A stretch of 35,028 bases of DNA from Pseudohongiella sp. (GCA_030696315.1 JAUYSM010000033.1:1-35028); one strand, 5' to 3'. Positions 22,445-31,138 are shown, counted from the first letter of the stretch. The notes: generated by a model from the letters alone, not told the origin. Numbers and translations: made by a program.

Positions 22445-24043
22445 ATGGATCGTCGACAATTCATCTCGCGCAGTTTTATGTTTACCGCAGCGGGCGTGCT
22501 TGCACCTCAGTGGGCATTTGCCAATGCGGAACCCGTGGTAGAAACCGCTCAAGGCCGCGTGCGTGGACGCATCAACGACGCCGGGATTCATGTTTTTAAA
22601 GGCATGCGCTATGGGCAGGCGGAACGATTTATGCCCCCTGCACCACCAACAGCCTGGGCGGGCATTCAGGATGCATTTGAATACGGCGATCAAAGCCCTC
22701 AGGCGCGCACGCGGCTGGCCAGCTCGGAGCCCATGACCGATGACTGTTTGCGTATCAATGTGTGGACTCCGGCGCTGGATGATGCCAAACGCCCTGTGTT
22801 GTTGTGGTTCCATGGCGGCGGTTTTGAGGCAGGCTCAGGGTCCAGCCCCCTTTACGAAGGTACAAACATAGCGCGTCGAGGCGATGTCGTGGTTGCCACA
22901 ATCAACCATCGCTTGAATGTTTATGGTCACTGCTATCTCGGTGAAGTATTGGGTGAAGAATTTGCACAATCGGGCAACGCAGGTTATCTGGATCTGATTC
23001 GTGCCATGGCGTGGGTCAAAGAAAATATCAACCGATTCGGAGGTGACCCCGACAATGTCATGATTTACGGGCAGTCGGGTGGTGGTCGTAAAGTCAGCTT
23101 GTGTTATGCCGGTCACGACGCGCAGAGTTTGTTCCACAAAGGCGTGGTGCAAAGTGGTTCCCATCTCAAAGTGCAGACAACTGAACGCGCATCGGGGTTG
23201 ACGCGGGCCTTGCTCGCGGAACTGGGCTTAACGCCTGCCACTGCACGGCAGTTACAACAAATCGATATCGAGACCTTATCCAGCGCGCAACGCAAAGTGA
23301 TTGCGGCAGCCGGGGCTCGCTTTTCGCCAGTGCTTGATAACATCACATTTACCGCACACCCGTGGCTACCCGACGCGCCAACACAGTCCACAAATAAACC
23401 CATGATGCTTGGAACCACTCGTACTGAACTGTCTAATCAGATGGGCACGGAGCCTGGTATCTTTGACATGAATGAGGCTCAGGCCAAGGCAAGATTGATT
23501 GGCTTTCTGGAAGAGAGTGATATTAATGACGCCTGGGAGATTTTCCAGTCCTCTCGTCCACAGGCCAATCCCTCTGAAGTGTTTTTCACCATCGTTTCGG
23601 CGCGCGGTTATGTCCGTGATCAAACCATCATGGCTGAGCAACGTGTAAACAGCGGTGCGCGCGACAATACGTTTGTCTATCGCCTGATGTGGCGCCAACC
23701 GGTTGAAGGGGGGCGACGAGTGTCGCAACACTCGCTGGATCTGCCTTTTATGTTTGATAACGTGAGCGCAGGTGCGGGTATGACCGGTCCAGAAACGCAA
23801 CAGACTCGTGCTATGGCAGACAATATGGCAAACAGTTGGCTGGCATTTGCACGCACAGGAAATCCAAACAACAACAGCGTGCCGGCTTGGGCGGCCTACG
23901 ATCTGAGCCGCCGGAACACCATGTTGTTCGACGTGCCCAGTCAGGCGGTGGATGATCCTCACCGTGAGGAGCGTGAATTTATGGCGCGTTATGCAAGCCA
24001 GCAGGATGGCGGCAATGCCTTGCATCGCCAGCTTATGGACTAA
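22445..24043 (+). CDS. Tat-exported type-B carboxylesterase
   Basis: 532 residues from ATG 22445, preceded by GGGGG. The N-terminus MDRRQFISRSFMFTAAGVLA carries an RRxFI twin-arginine motif and a hydrophobic core, with cleavage near AFANA. The body is a carboxylesterase/lipase alpha/beta hydrolase: oxyanion loop WFHGGGFEAGSG (123-126 HGGG), YLDLIRAMAWVKENINRFGGDP, and nucleophile elbow YGQSGGG (Ser211) where the family usually has GESAG. The acidic member is probably the Glu in TTRTELSNQ, and the His that in SQHSLDLPFMF. Likely cleaves a carboxylic ester in the periplasm. It is followed 27 bp later by a second alpha/beta hydrolase, and an IclR gene with a palindrome precedes it. Substrate unknown. 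Confidence 0.9.
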   Translation: MDRRQFISRSFMFTAAGVLAPQWAFANAEPVVETAQGRVRGRINDAGIHVFKGMRYGQAERFMPPAPPTAWAGIQDAFEYGDQSPQARTRLASSEPMTDDCLRINVWTPALDDAKRPVLLWFHGGGFEAGSGSSPLYEGTNIARRGDVVVATINHRLNVYGHCYLGEVLGEEFAQSGNAGYLDLIRAMAWVKENINRFGGDPDNVMIYGQSGGGRKVSLCYAGHDAQSLFHKGVVQSGSHLKVQTTERASGLTRALLAELGLTPATARQLQQIDIETLSSAQRKVIAAAGARFSPVLDNITFTAHPWLPDAPTQSTNKPMMLGTTRTELSNQMGTEPGIFDMNEAQAKARLIGFLEESDINDAWEIFQSSRPQANPSEVFFTIVSARGYVRDQTIMAEQRVNSGARDNTFVYRLMWRQPVEGGRRVSQHSLDLPFMFDNVSAGAGMTGPETQQTRAMADNMANSWLAFARTGNPNNNSVPAWAAYDLSRRNTMLFDVPSQAVDDPHREEREFMARYASQQDGGNALHRQLMD

Positions 24044-24070
24044 TCTGAATCATCAAGGAGCGCACTCTAA

Positions 24071-24910
24071 ATGACCGTGGTTAATAAAATGTTGAGTAAA
24101 AATTTCTTAAAAACTTTTTTGGGTGGTTTTATGGTCAGCCTGATCTGCTTTGCTGACCATCAGGCGTCGGCGCAAGCAAACTCCCCGGACATGAAGATTA
24201 TTTCCGAGTCGATCGAAGCCGGCGTCATGGAAACCCGGTTTGATCTGGAGGTAGATGGCATCACAGTGCCGGCCATTTTATGGACGCCGGAAAATGCTGT
24301 GGGGACTCGTCCATTGGTCATGTTTGGTCACGGTGGCAGCCAACATAAACGTGTCAGCAATATTCTGAGAATGGCGCGTGATCTGGTCAGCAATGAGCAC
24401 TACGCGGTGCTCGCCATTGATGGTTATGGGCATGGTGACCGCGCGCCGCTGCCTGAAGACGAGAACTCACGCCCGGGTGAAAACATGACTGCGGAGTCCA
24501 TGGCTGCGATCACGGCGGTACAGCAATTATCCTACGTAGGCGACGGCCCGGTTGGATATTGGGGCGTTTCAATGGGTACGCGTTTTGGGGTGCCTTTAGT
24601 TGCTAAGGATTCCAGAATAAAAGCTGCGGTGCTGGGGTTATTTGGTTTATTCCCGGAAGGACGCACAGTGCCAGTCGGCTGGGCTGATGATGCCCGCAGC
24701 ATCACGGTCCCCTTGATTTTTGTTTTCCAGCGTAGCGATACCCTGATGACACTGCAAAACGGCATAGACCTGTTTGACGCGTTTGGATCCGCCGAAAAAG
24801 CCATGCACATCAATCCCGGTGGTCACACCGCCATCCCGGTGTCCGAGCGTGAGACGTGGAAACCATTTTTTGTGAGTCATCTGGGCAAGGCCCGATTGAC
24901 ATCGGAGTAA
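24071..24910 (+). CDS. Exported alpha/beta hydrolase (dienelactone hydrolase-like)
   Basis: 279 residues. The signal peptide spans about 35 residues (basic N-region, FLKTFLGGFMVSLICF, ASAQA). The hydrolase fold shows the oxyanion segment MFGHGGSQHK, IDGYGHGD, nucleophile elbow GYWGVSMGT (Ser167), FQRSDTLM (Asp223) and GGHTAIP (His252), a complete Ser-Asp-His triad. AAGGAG precedes the ATG by eleven bases. It sits 27 bp after the Tat esterase on the same strand, so both probably form an IclR-controlled operon acting on related extracytoplasmic ester substrates. Peptidase or lactonase activity cannot be excluded. Confidence 0.88.
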   Translation: MTVVNKMLSKNFLKTFLGGFMVSLICFADHQASAQANSPDMKIISESIEAGVMETRFDLEVDGITVPAILWTPENAVGTRPLVMFGHGGSQHKRVSNILRMARDLVSNEHYAVLAIDGYGHGDRAPLPEDENSRPGENMTAESMAAITAVQQLSYVGDGPVGYWGVSMGTRFGVPLVAKDSRIKAAVLGLFGLFPEGRTVPVGWADDARSITVPLIFVFQRSDTLMTLQNGIDLFDAFGSAEKAMHINPGGHTAIPVSERETWKPFFVSHLGKARLTSE

Positions 24911-24935
24911 TCAGAATCTGATCACTCCGACACCG

Positions 24936-25718
24936 TCAAGGTATGTAAATCTCTCGGTGGTACCACGGTGTTGACGTGATGCCCGTCAGCACTTCCGATC
25001 CGTCAAAAATGCGTGAATACAGTGGGCCTTCAATTTGGAGGCTCATTGATTCAATGCGACTGTCAGGCGCACCGGGCACTCCCAACGCGTCATTCGCCTG
25101 ATCGATTTTATAGGTGCGCGTAAAACCGGTGTTTTTGCCGGAGCGGATCACAATCGTTGATGGTCGCCTGACCGGAATGGCCTGCTGGTAGGTGAGTGTC
25201 AGGCTGACACTGTCGCCACTGCCTGACACCATCTGCCAGCTCTCCTGCACACGACTACTCTGCTCCGCTGACCCAGACAGGGCTCTTTCGGCGCGCGCCA
25301 CCACTGCGGGTTGATAGACCTCATACGACCCGACGCCTTCCGGAGAAATACCGTTAATGATCAGTGTGCTGCCCTCACCCGCAGCATTGCGCGCTTGCAC
25401 CGACATCACCATGTATCGACTGCTGCCGGTGCCGACAGGCTGCCCCTGAGGATCTAACACCACATGACGATCCATAAAAGTCACTGACAAACTGACCTGC
25501 GCTGGATTATCCGGGTTTGCCGCTACCGTCCAGCCTGGCGGTAATAGCGTGCGCACCGCATCCCCATTAACCCGAAACCCCAAAGACGTCCGCGTTTCAG
25601 CGCTCCACTCAACGTAAGGGTCAGCCCTCTCAGTCTGGGCACTTATGCTTGTTGTGCCCAACAACCCAGCAAAAACCAGCGCAAGCCAGCCAACACTCGC
25701 CATTTTCTGAACTTTCAT
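24936..25718 (-). CDS. Exported protein, possibly acetoacetate-decarboxylase-like fold; function unknown
   Basis: 260 residues with a signal peptide (MKVQKMASVGWLALVFAGLL, ending SISAQ) and a good AGGAG eleven bases before the ATG. The mature part begins YVEWSAETRTSLGFRVNGDA followed by VRTLLPPGWTV, then LSVTFMDRHVV. This LPPGW plus sheet pattern reminds me of the ADC-like fold, but the catalytic lysine context is not recognisable, so enzymatic activity is doubtful. No transmembrane helix besides the signal. It converges on the hydrolase operon with 25 bp between stops and lies just downstream (in its own direction) of the MFS gene, separated by the REP-like cluster. No functional name is justified. 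Confidence 0.6.
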   Translation of the reverse strand: MKVQKMASVGWLALVFAGLLGTTSISAQTERADPYVEWSAETRTSLGFRVNGDAVRTLLPPGWTVAANPDNPAQVSLSVTFMDRHVVLDPQGQPVGTGSSRYMVMSVQARNAAGEGSTLIINGISPEGVGSYEVYQPAVVARAERALSGSAEQSSRVQESWQMVSGSGDSVSLTLTYQQAIPVRRPSTIVIRSGKNTGFTRTYKIDQANDALGVPGAPDSRIESMSLQIEGPLYSRIFDGSEVLTGITSTPWYHREIYIP

Positions 25719-25741
25719 TTGTAGCTCCTGTGATTATTAAG

Positions 25742-25841
25742 AGGGGACGGAGGGATCATTTTTTGATCCCTCCGTCCCCTACCTGATCAAAATTTGATCC
25801 CTCCGTCCCCTGCCTGATCATTTTTTGATCCCTCCGTCCCC
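25742..25841. repeat. REP-like palindrome with two extra tandem 31-bp half units
   Basis: AGGGGACGGAGGGATCA (25742-25758) pairs with TGATCCCTCCGTCCCCT (25764-25780) around five T. The right arm with its TGATCA-containing lead recurs twice more, ending at 25811 and 25841, a period of about 31 bp. The third unit lies inside the MFS gene and provides its last codons and stop. The same palindrome is found at 31096-31138 and, shortened, at 20347-20382. This form is typical of REP elements mobilised by RAYT transposases; none is in the window. Confidence 0.85.
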
Positions 25842-27029
25842 ATAAAGAATAAACACCAGCAGGCTGAGCGCGGTCAGTACTGCCGCCAGCGAAAACGCGG
25901 CGCCGGGGAAATACACGGCGGCGGATGTTGCCGTAAAAAACGCGAAGGTTCCGGTCATCAGGGGTGGACTGAGGATAGACGTCAAGCTGGACATGCTCGC
26001 CAGGCCGCCTTGCAGTTCACCCTGGGAGTTGGCCGGAATCTGTCCTGACATGATGCTTTGTACCGAGGGCATCACAAAGCCCTGTAGCGCGCCTGGAATC
26101 ATGAACACGTAGAGCATAAATCCGCTATTGGAGAAGGCATAACCTATAAAAGAGACAATACAAAACAAGAAACCGGCGATGGCCGCTTTGTGCTGTCCGA
26201 TGATGGGCAACACGCGTCGGAGTAGTACCGCCTGCGTGAACACCATCAACACGCCTACAAACGCAAAGGAATAACCAACCTGCGACTCGCTCCATTGGAA
26301 TTTTTCAATGGTGAAATAAGTCCAGGTACTCGGCAAAGCGTGATGTCCCATCAGAAACAGAAAGTAGGCTCCGATCATGCCCATCACCATGGGATATTTT
26401 CGCAGCGCCAGCAGTGTACCCATCGGGTTTGCACGCCGCAGATTAAACGGCCGACGATTTTCTTTTGCCAAGGTCTCTGGCATAACAAAAAAGCCAAAAA
26501 TCAGATTGGCGAAGGCCAGGCAAGCTGCCGCAATAAACGGCACCCGGGCACCGTACTCGCCTAACAATCCACCCACCAACGGACCAATAATAAACCCGAG
26601 CCCAAACGCGGCGCCGATCAAGCCAAAGGTCTGGGCGCGTTTCTCAGGTGGCGTACTGTCCGCAATCACCGCGTAACAGGTGCTGTATGTGGACGCAGCA
26701 ATACCCGCCACCATCCTGCCAACAAACAACCAGAACAATGTCGGCGCCCATGCCATCACCAGATAGTCAACTCCCAGCAGCAGCAATGACAACAGCAGCA
26801 CCGGCCGGCGTCCAAACCGATCTGATATATTGCCCATCAGCGGAGAGCAGAAAAACTGCATCAGCGCATACACCATCATCAGCCAGCCCCCGTAACGGGC
26901 AGCGCTGGACAGACCTTCTCCGGACACACTCATGATGAGTTGTGGCATCACCGGCAAAATGATGCCAAATCCAATGGAGTCGATCAGCAGGGTGATAAAA
27001 ACAAAGGTGATGGTGTATTTGTGGCTCAT
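25818..27029 (-). CDS. MFS exporter, TetA-like (DHA1 family)
   Basis: 403 residues from ATG 27029, 13 bp after the ArsC-type gene; earlier in-frame starts at 27065 (ATG) or 27074 (TTG) would overlap that gene, and no start has a strong Shine-Dalgarno. Twelve hydrophobic segments. Helix 1 reads FVFITLLIDSIGFGIILPVMPQ, loop 2-3 has the MFS motif A GNISDRFGRRP, and helix 5 has FGLGFIIGPLVGG, all typical of TetA-type drug:proton antiporters. The last eight residues (YGDGGIKK) and the TGA stop come from a REP-like repeat, so the original C-terminus has been replaced or trimmed. Substrate unknown; pairing with an arsenate-reductase-like gene suggests but does not prove a role in arsenic export. Confidence 0.85.
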   Translation of the reverse strand: MSHKYTITFVFITLLIDSIGFGIILPVMPQLIMSVSGEGLSSAARYGGWLMMVYALMQFFCSPLMGNISDRFGRRPVLLLSLLLLGVDYLVMAWAPTLFWLFVGRMVAGIAASTYSTCYAVIADSTPPEKRAQTFGLIGAAFGLGFIIGPLVGGLLGEYGARVPFIAAACLAFANLIFGFFVMPETLAKENRRPFNLRRANPMGTLLALRKYPMVMGMIGAYFLFLMGHHALPSTWTYFTIEKFQWSESQVGYSFAFVGVLMVFTQAVLLRRVLPIIGQHKAAIAGFLFCIVSFIGYAFSNSGFMLYVFMIPGALQGFVMPSVQSIMSGQIPANSQGELQGGLASMSSLTSILSPPLMTGTFAFFTATSAAVYFPGAAFSLAAVLTALSLLVFILYGDGGIKK

Positions 27030-27042
27030 GGTGGGGTTCTGA

Positions 27043-27480
27043 TTATTGTGGTCCTTGTCTATCATCCAATTCAAGAAAGCATGCCAGCCGATCTATCAGT
27101 TCACGGATCTGATCCCTTGTGCCTGAAAACCGCTCCAAGGGCGACGTACTGTCATCGTTTGGCAGCGGCTTTGAGGGGCCGGGCAAAGGCCAATGCATCT
27201 GCATGACTGACGGTGGCAGTTTTGGACAAATCTCTTCCTCACACAGTGTGACAACCAGATCAAATGACTGCAGATCAAGGGTGTCGATAGATTTGGTTTG
27301 GTGCCCTGAGATATCAATGCCAATCTCCAGCATCGACTGAATGGCTAATGGATTCAGCGTGCCTTGTCGTGAACCAGCGCTAAAAGCATCTACCTTGCCG
27401 GGCAACAAATGTCTGGCCCAACCCTCCGCCATCTGGCTACGCGCCGAATTGGAGACACACAAAAACAGCACTCGTTTCAT
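27043..27480 (-). CDS. arsC: Arsenate reductase, low-molecular-weight phosphatase (thioredoxin-coupled ArsC) type
   Basis: 145 residues, the normal length. The N-terminal P-loop is CVSNSARS (Cys8, Arg14), the CX5R motif with the NSARSQMAEG continuation characteristic of ArsC rather than protein phosphatases. Two further cysteines, Cys80 and Cys85 in VVTLCEEEICPKLP, fit the redox relay of thioredoxin-linked enzymes, though their spacing is shorter than the classical Cys82/Cys89. It reduces arsenate to arsenite in the cytoplasm. AAAGGAC six bases upstream of ATG supports the start. It is followed by a TetA-like MFS gene at 13 bp, but no arsR, arsB or acr3 is nearby, so arsenic resistance is not certain. 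Confidence 0.82.
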   Translation of the reverse strand: MKRVLFLCVSNSARSQMAEGWARHLLPGKVDAFSAGSRQGTLNPLAIQSMLEIGIDISGHQTKSIDTLDLQSFDLVVTLCEEEICPKLPPSVMQMHWPLPGPSKPLPNDDSTSPLERFSGTRDQIRELIDRLACFLELDDRQGPQ

Positions 27481-27505
27481 CAGTCAGTCCTTTCGTCCCC
27501 TAAAC

Positions 27506-28045
27506 TCATACGCCCCTGACATCAAGCACCATGATCGTGTCATCAATCGATTGCCCCTGCAGTCTGAAACGGTCTTTGAGAGTTCCGATTTCTACGAATC
27601 CCTTCTTTTTATACAGGGCTCGGGCAGGAAGATTGTTTGAAAAAACTCTCAGTTCTATGAAGTCTATGGTGCGGGTTGATTTAGCAAACGCGATGGCGCA
27701 ATCCATCAGTTTCCCGCCCAGGCCGCGCCCGCGATACGCGCTTTCGATACCAATACCGAGATGGCACCAGTGCGTTCCAGTTCTTAGCGGGTCAGTTTTT
27801 AGATCCACATGCCCAACAATGTTGCCGGTCGCTAGTTCGTGGATGCAGAACCAGCGCTGCCAACCTGGTTTATCAATTGTCCAGAAAGACCGATCAACCG
27901 TGGCGCCCGTCGGCCCATTGGTATCGTCCGGTGCAAATGGCATGAAATGCACGCCATTTGTGCCAGATTCAGCGCGGTGGCGCTTAAAGTGCTCACCCAG
28001 AACTGGCATGGTTTGTCGCGTCAGTGCTTTGATTTCGATTGTCAT
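27506..28045 (-). CDS. GNAT-family N-acetyltransferase
   Basis: 179 residues. The acetyl-CoA-binding motif A is clear: HLGIGIESAYRGRGLGGKLMDCAIAFA (Q/RxxGxG/A type, R-G-x-G-G). It is followed by FIELRVFSNNLPARALYKKKGFVEIG, the usual motif B with the N-x-x-A-x-x-x-Y-x-x-x-G-F pattern. The N-terminal part (EHFKRHRAESG) is less conserved and would bind the acceptor amine. RimI/RimJ-like or small-molecule acetylation are both possible. It is 25 bp upstream of the arsC-like gene on the same strand, so they may be one transcript. Start at ATG 28045 has only a weak GGA upstream. Confidence 0.88.
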   Translation of the reverse strand: MTIEIKALTRQTMPVLGEHFKRHRAESGTNGVHFMPFAPDDTNGPTGATVDRSFWTIDKPGWQRWFCIHELATGNIVGHVDLKTDPLRTGTHWCHLGIGIESAYRGRGLGGKLMDCAIAFAKSTRTIDFIELRVFSNNLPARALYKKKGFVEIGTLKDRFRLQGQSIDDTIMVLDVRGV

Positions 28046-28176
28046 TGTGATGATTGTCCAATAAGTCCAGCGCCAGCTAAAGCAGAATCATGCTGCCAAG
28101 TCAACCCCTGAGCTGTGGCATAGCCAGCCCCCGAGTTTCATCCGACACTGTGATAAACACGGTAACTGGAGGCATT

Positions 28177-29949
28177 ATGAACATATTCTCAACGGTTCGA
28201 CTGACATTCTTCCGACTTTTTTCAGGATTCTGGCTGCTACTGCTGCTGACAACATCCCAAAGCCATGCACAACAGATCGCGACGGCCGGTAATACTCAGC
28301 TGTTTGATATCTCCGCGGATGGGCAACTGGTGTTACAGCGCAACGGCTTCACTTCTTCTGGCCAATCCACGACCAATATGTCTGTTTTAAACCTGAGCAC
28401 AGGTGAAGCAGACCCGGTGAACTTTGACCTGACTGGCGTGCTGGTAAATACAACAACGGGCTCTATGAGTGATGACGGGCGCTATGTCGCCTATCAAGCC
28501 GGATCAAGTGCCATTTACCTGCGCGATCGTGTGGCAGGCACCACCGTAAGAGTGACCCAAACCATCGATGGCGCCTTGCCCAACAACGATGTCGCCTATC
28601 CACGGGTTTCCGGCAATGGTCGTTATGTGTTGTTTCTGGGACGCGCCACCAATCTGGTCAACGAAACCCTGCCTGCCACGTCAGCGTTTACCACCAATCT
28701 GTTTTTGTTCGACAGAGAAACCAATCAAATTACCCTGCCAGCGCGCGGGCATGACGGCGCACTGCTGGCAAACGCGTTTGCGATAAAAATCGGCCTGCCA
28801 CAGCAACAGATCAGTGCCGATGGCCGTTATCTGGTGTTTGCCACCAATGCCCCCAACGTGCATCCGGATGTTCCAGCGGGCAACACCCGAACCCTGCTTT
28901 ACAGACGGGATCTGCAAACCGGAGAAGTGTTGCTGCTGTCGCGCGACAGCAATGGCAATGTGGTCTCTGGCAATTATGATTACCCGATGATCAGCCGGGA
29001 TGGCAACGTTGTCGGATTTACGGCAGCAAGTCTGCAAGGCGCATTGGTTCCGGGCAAACAAGTGGCAGGCATCTACATCAAAGATGTCAGCACAGGCAAA
29101 GTCACCTACATGACTGAAACCAACAATGCCAGCAATATCAGTCTCACGGGGTTGTCCGGCAACTTCAGCTCACCGGTCAGTATGAGTGGCGATGGCAAAC
29201 ATGTTGCCTTCAACAATGGCTCACAAAACCTGTTAGCCCCCAATCCGGGTGGCGGATGGGCCGTGTTTGTATCAAGCATCACCGAGAGCGGCAGCGTCGC
29301 CATGCGTCGTATATCCTTACCAGAGAGCACGCAGCAACAAACTTCAAGTAACGAGGGAACCAACCCGATATTTGCGCGCGGACGCTTTGCGATCGCCTTT
29401 CAGTCGCGCGACCGAACTGTATTTATCCCGGGCAACAGTGTGAAAAACGCCCCGGTCATTTACACCGACACCAGCATGGACGGCAGTACAGTCACCCCAC
29501 CGCAGAGACCTGCGCTTCCTGTGCGTCAGACCATGCGCGTGGACGGCAGACCCAGCACTGCCATCATTTCCGGTGGGGTTTACACCACTGCAAACACTTT
29601 GACCAATCGCGCAGCAGCACCAGCGCAGCTGGAAATCGAGGTATCCATTGCGCCGGAAGCCGATGATGTTGGGCGCTCTATTCGCATTCTGGTGGTTGTG
29701 GAAGTTGCCGGCGCCATGCTGACTGTCAATGCTGACGGTGCCATCGTGCCGTTTGACGAAAACAATCTTCAGTTCTTCACCAGCCGCGCTGCGGCGGCCG
29801 CAAAGGAAACGCTGACCATCTTCAACGGCATACTGACTGCCGGAGACCGTGCCGCGTACAACATTTTTGTGGGTTACCTGCGTGACGGTGATCTGAATCA
29901 GGGCAATATCATCTACAACGCCGAGCCTGTCAGCCTTGTGATTGAGTGA
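28177..29949 (+). CDS. Exported PD40/TolB-like beta-propeller protein with C-terminal beta domain
   Basis: 590 residues from ATG 28177, with GGAGG four bases upstream. The signal peptide is long (basic start, FSGFWLLLLLTTSQSHAQQ). Residues 35-400 carry repeated S-x-D-G-R-Y-V-x-F propeller blades: ISADGQLVLQ, MSDDGRYVAYQ, VSGNGRYVLFLG, ISADGRYLVFAT, ISRDGNVVGFTA and MSGDGKHVAFN. These resemble the PD40 repeats of TolB and related periplasmic or surface proteins. The C-terminal 150 residues form a separate domain (LEIEVSIAPEADDVGRSIRILVVVEV) of unknown type. Likely an extracytoplasmic binding protein. It is preceded by the divergent GNAT gene and followed, after a GNRA hairpin, by a GGDEF gene. 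Confidence 0.75.
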   Translation: MNIFSTVRLTFFRLFSGFWLLLLLTTSQSHAQQIATAGNTQLFDISADGQLVLQRNGFTSSGQSTTNMSVLNLSTGEADPVNFDLTGVLVNTTTGSMSDDGRYVAYQAGSSAIYLRDRVAGTTVRVTQTIDGALPNNDVAYPRVSGNGRYVLFLGRATNLVNETLPATSAFTTNLFLFDRETNQITLPARGHDGALLANAFAIKIGLPQQQISADGRYLVFATNAPNVHPDVPAGNTRTLLYRRDLQTGEVLLLSRDSNGNVVSGNYDYPMISRDGNVVGFTAASLQGALVPGKQVAGIYIKDVSTGKVTYMTETNNASNISLTGLSGNFSSPVSMSGDGKHVAFNNGSQNLLAPNPGGGWAVFVSSITESGSVAMRRISLPESTQQQTSSNEGTNPIFARGRFAIAFQSRDRTVFIPGNSVKNAPVIYTDTSMDGSTVTPPQRPALPVRQTMRVDGRPSTAIISGGVYTTANTLTNRAAAPAQLEIEVSIAPEADDVGRSIRILVVVEVAGAMLTVNADGAIVPFDENNLQFFTSRAAAAAKETLTIFNGILTAGDRAAYNIFVGYLRDGDLNQGNIIYNAEPVSLVIE

Positions 29950-29973
29950 TCTGTTACGATCAGGGTATATTGC

Positions 29974-30001
29974 GGGAGAGGAAGAGCAATCTTCCTTTCC
30001 C
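29974..30001. other. 12-bp hairpin with GCAA (GNRA) tetraloop
   Basis: GGGAGAGGAAGA (29974-29985) pairs with TCTTCCTTTCCC (29990-30001), including one G-U pair when read as plus-strand RNA, around GCAA. It is 25 bp after the propeller gene stop and 43 bp before the GGDEF start. There is no T-run, so it is more likely a 3'-end stabiliser or weak terminator than an intrinsic terminator. Confidence 0.5.
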
Positions 30002-30044
30002 CAATAGGCACACATGCCCCAATGGACACACAGGCAGCTAAGCG

Positions 30045-31097
30045 ATGCTCAATTGGTTAGGTTCGGAAAAAATAGCAGCATTGTCCGGACAACTGCGCCA
30101 TCAAGCTAAAATGGTCCATGTGCTGTTGATTGTCATGGCCATTTATTTTGCAGTGCTCTGCGCACTGAACCTGTTTGTATTTGGCGATTTCGACATTGCA
30201 GCGCTGGATATTGCCGGATTGGCGGGCGCGATATACCTGCTTGTTTACTTCAGGCGAACCGCCAATCTTAAGGTTACCTCTTGGTCAGTTGTCTTGATTT
30301 TGACAGGCATTCTGTTGATGTTCATTCACATTACCAGTGGAATGGCCTATTCAATAATCTGGGTAACTGTGCTGCCGCCCATCAGCTTTTTCCTGCTGGG
30401 CCGACAATCCGGTGCTTGGGTATGCGCCATTGTTTTCTGTTATGTAGTTGCATTCTTTTACTTCCAAACGCAGTCAGCGCCAGCAAGCACTCCTGGTATG
30501 GCAAGTGTATTGAACATCGCGGAGGTGTTACTGGCGCATTGGTTTTTGTTTCGGTTTTATGAGCGTTCACGCTCTGATGCCTACGCAGAACTCGAGCGCC
30601 TGTCAGAAACTGACAAGCTGACCGGCCTCTATAATCGCCGGCAACTGGATATGCTGCTGACAAAAGAATTTAATATGTACCAACGCTCACAACATCCCCT
30701 GACCCTGGTGCTCTGTGACATCGACCACTTCAAACGTATTAACGACAAATTTGGCCATCTGACCGGCGACATCATTCTGCAAGAGATAGCGGAAACACTG
30801 CGACTAAACATGCGCAGCACCGATATGTGCGGGCGATGGGGTGGTGAAGAGTTCCTTGTGATCTGTCCTGACACCACCAGCGAAGGGGCTATTGCGATCG
30901 TTAACAAACTTCGTGACGCGCTGACTCAGAAGCTGTTCGCCAAAGACATCAAGGTGACACTGAGCTTCGGAATCGCCACGTCAGCCAGCGACACGGACGC
31001 TGAACAGCAACTGCGTCGCGCAGACAACGCGCTGTACGAGGCCAAACGCAGAGGCCGCAATTGTTATGTGATTGCAGCAGAGCATAGAGGAGCATAG
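30045..31097 (+). CDS. Membrane diguanylate cyclase (GGDEF domain)
   Basis: 350 residues. Residues 25-170 contain about five or six transmembrane helices and form a membrane sensor domain I do not recognise. A short coiled linker (ERSRSDAYAELERLSETD) leads to the GGDEF domain (188-345): DKLTGLYNRRQ, DIDHFKRINDKFGHLTGD, active site GGEEF at 266-270, and LSFGIA plus RADNALYEAKRRGRN. Active-site residues for GTP and metal (Asp225 and the GGEEF glutamates) are present, so c-di-GMP synthesis is expected. An inhibitory I-site RSTD (257-260) lies exactly five residues before GGEEF, predicting product feedback. No EAL domain. The TAG stop overlaps the edge of a REP-like palindrome, after an AGCATAGAGG duplication. 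Confidence 0.93.
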   Translation: MLNWLGSEKIAALSGQLRHQAKMVHVLLIVMAIYFAVLCALNLFVFGDFDIAALDIAGLAGAIYLLVYFRRTANLKVTSWSVVLILTGILLMFIHITSGMAYSIIWVTVLPPISFFLLGRQSGAWVCAIVFCYVVAFFYFQTQSAPASTPGMASVLNIAEVLLAHWFLFRFYERSRSDAYAELERLSETDKLTGLYNRRQLDMLLTKEFNMYQRSQHPLTLVLCDIDHFKRINDKFGHLTGDIILQEIAETLRLNMRSTDMCGRWGGEEFLVICPDTTSEGAIAIVNKLRDALTQKLFAKDIKVTLSFGIATSASDTDAEQQLRRADNALYEAKRRGRNCYVIAAEHRGA

Positions 31098-31138
31098 AGG
31101 GGACGGAGGGATCAAAATTTGATCCCTCCGTCCCCTCT
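31096..31138. repeat. REP-like palindrome, perfect 21-bp stem
   Basis: 31096-31116 pairs perfectly with 31118-31138 (arm core GGGGACGGAGGGATCAAA). It matches the palindrome at 25742-25780 apart from the loop. It begins within the TAG stop of the GGDEF gene, where a 10-bp duplication (AGCATAGAGG twice, 31081-31100) is also seen. Long perfect hairpins at 3' ends can protect mRNA; no T-run is present. Confidence 0.88.

Noticed and set aside
25742-25841. Plain intrinsic terminators rather than REP-like elements.
   Set aside because: The same long palindrome recurs elsewhere with near-identical sequence, has no T-run after the stem, and one unit lies in coding sequence.
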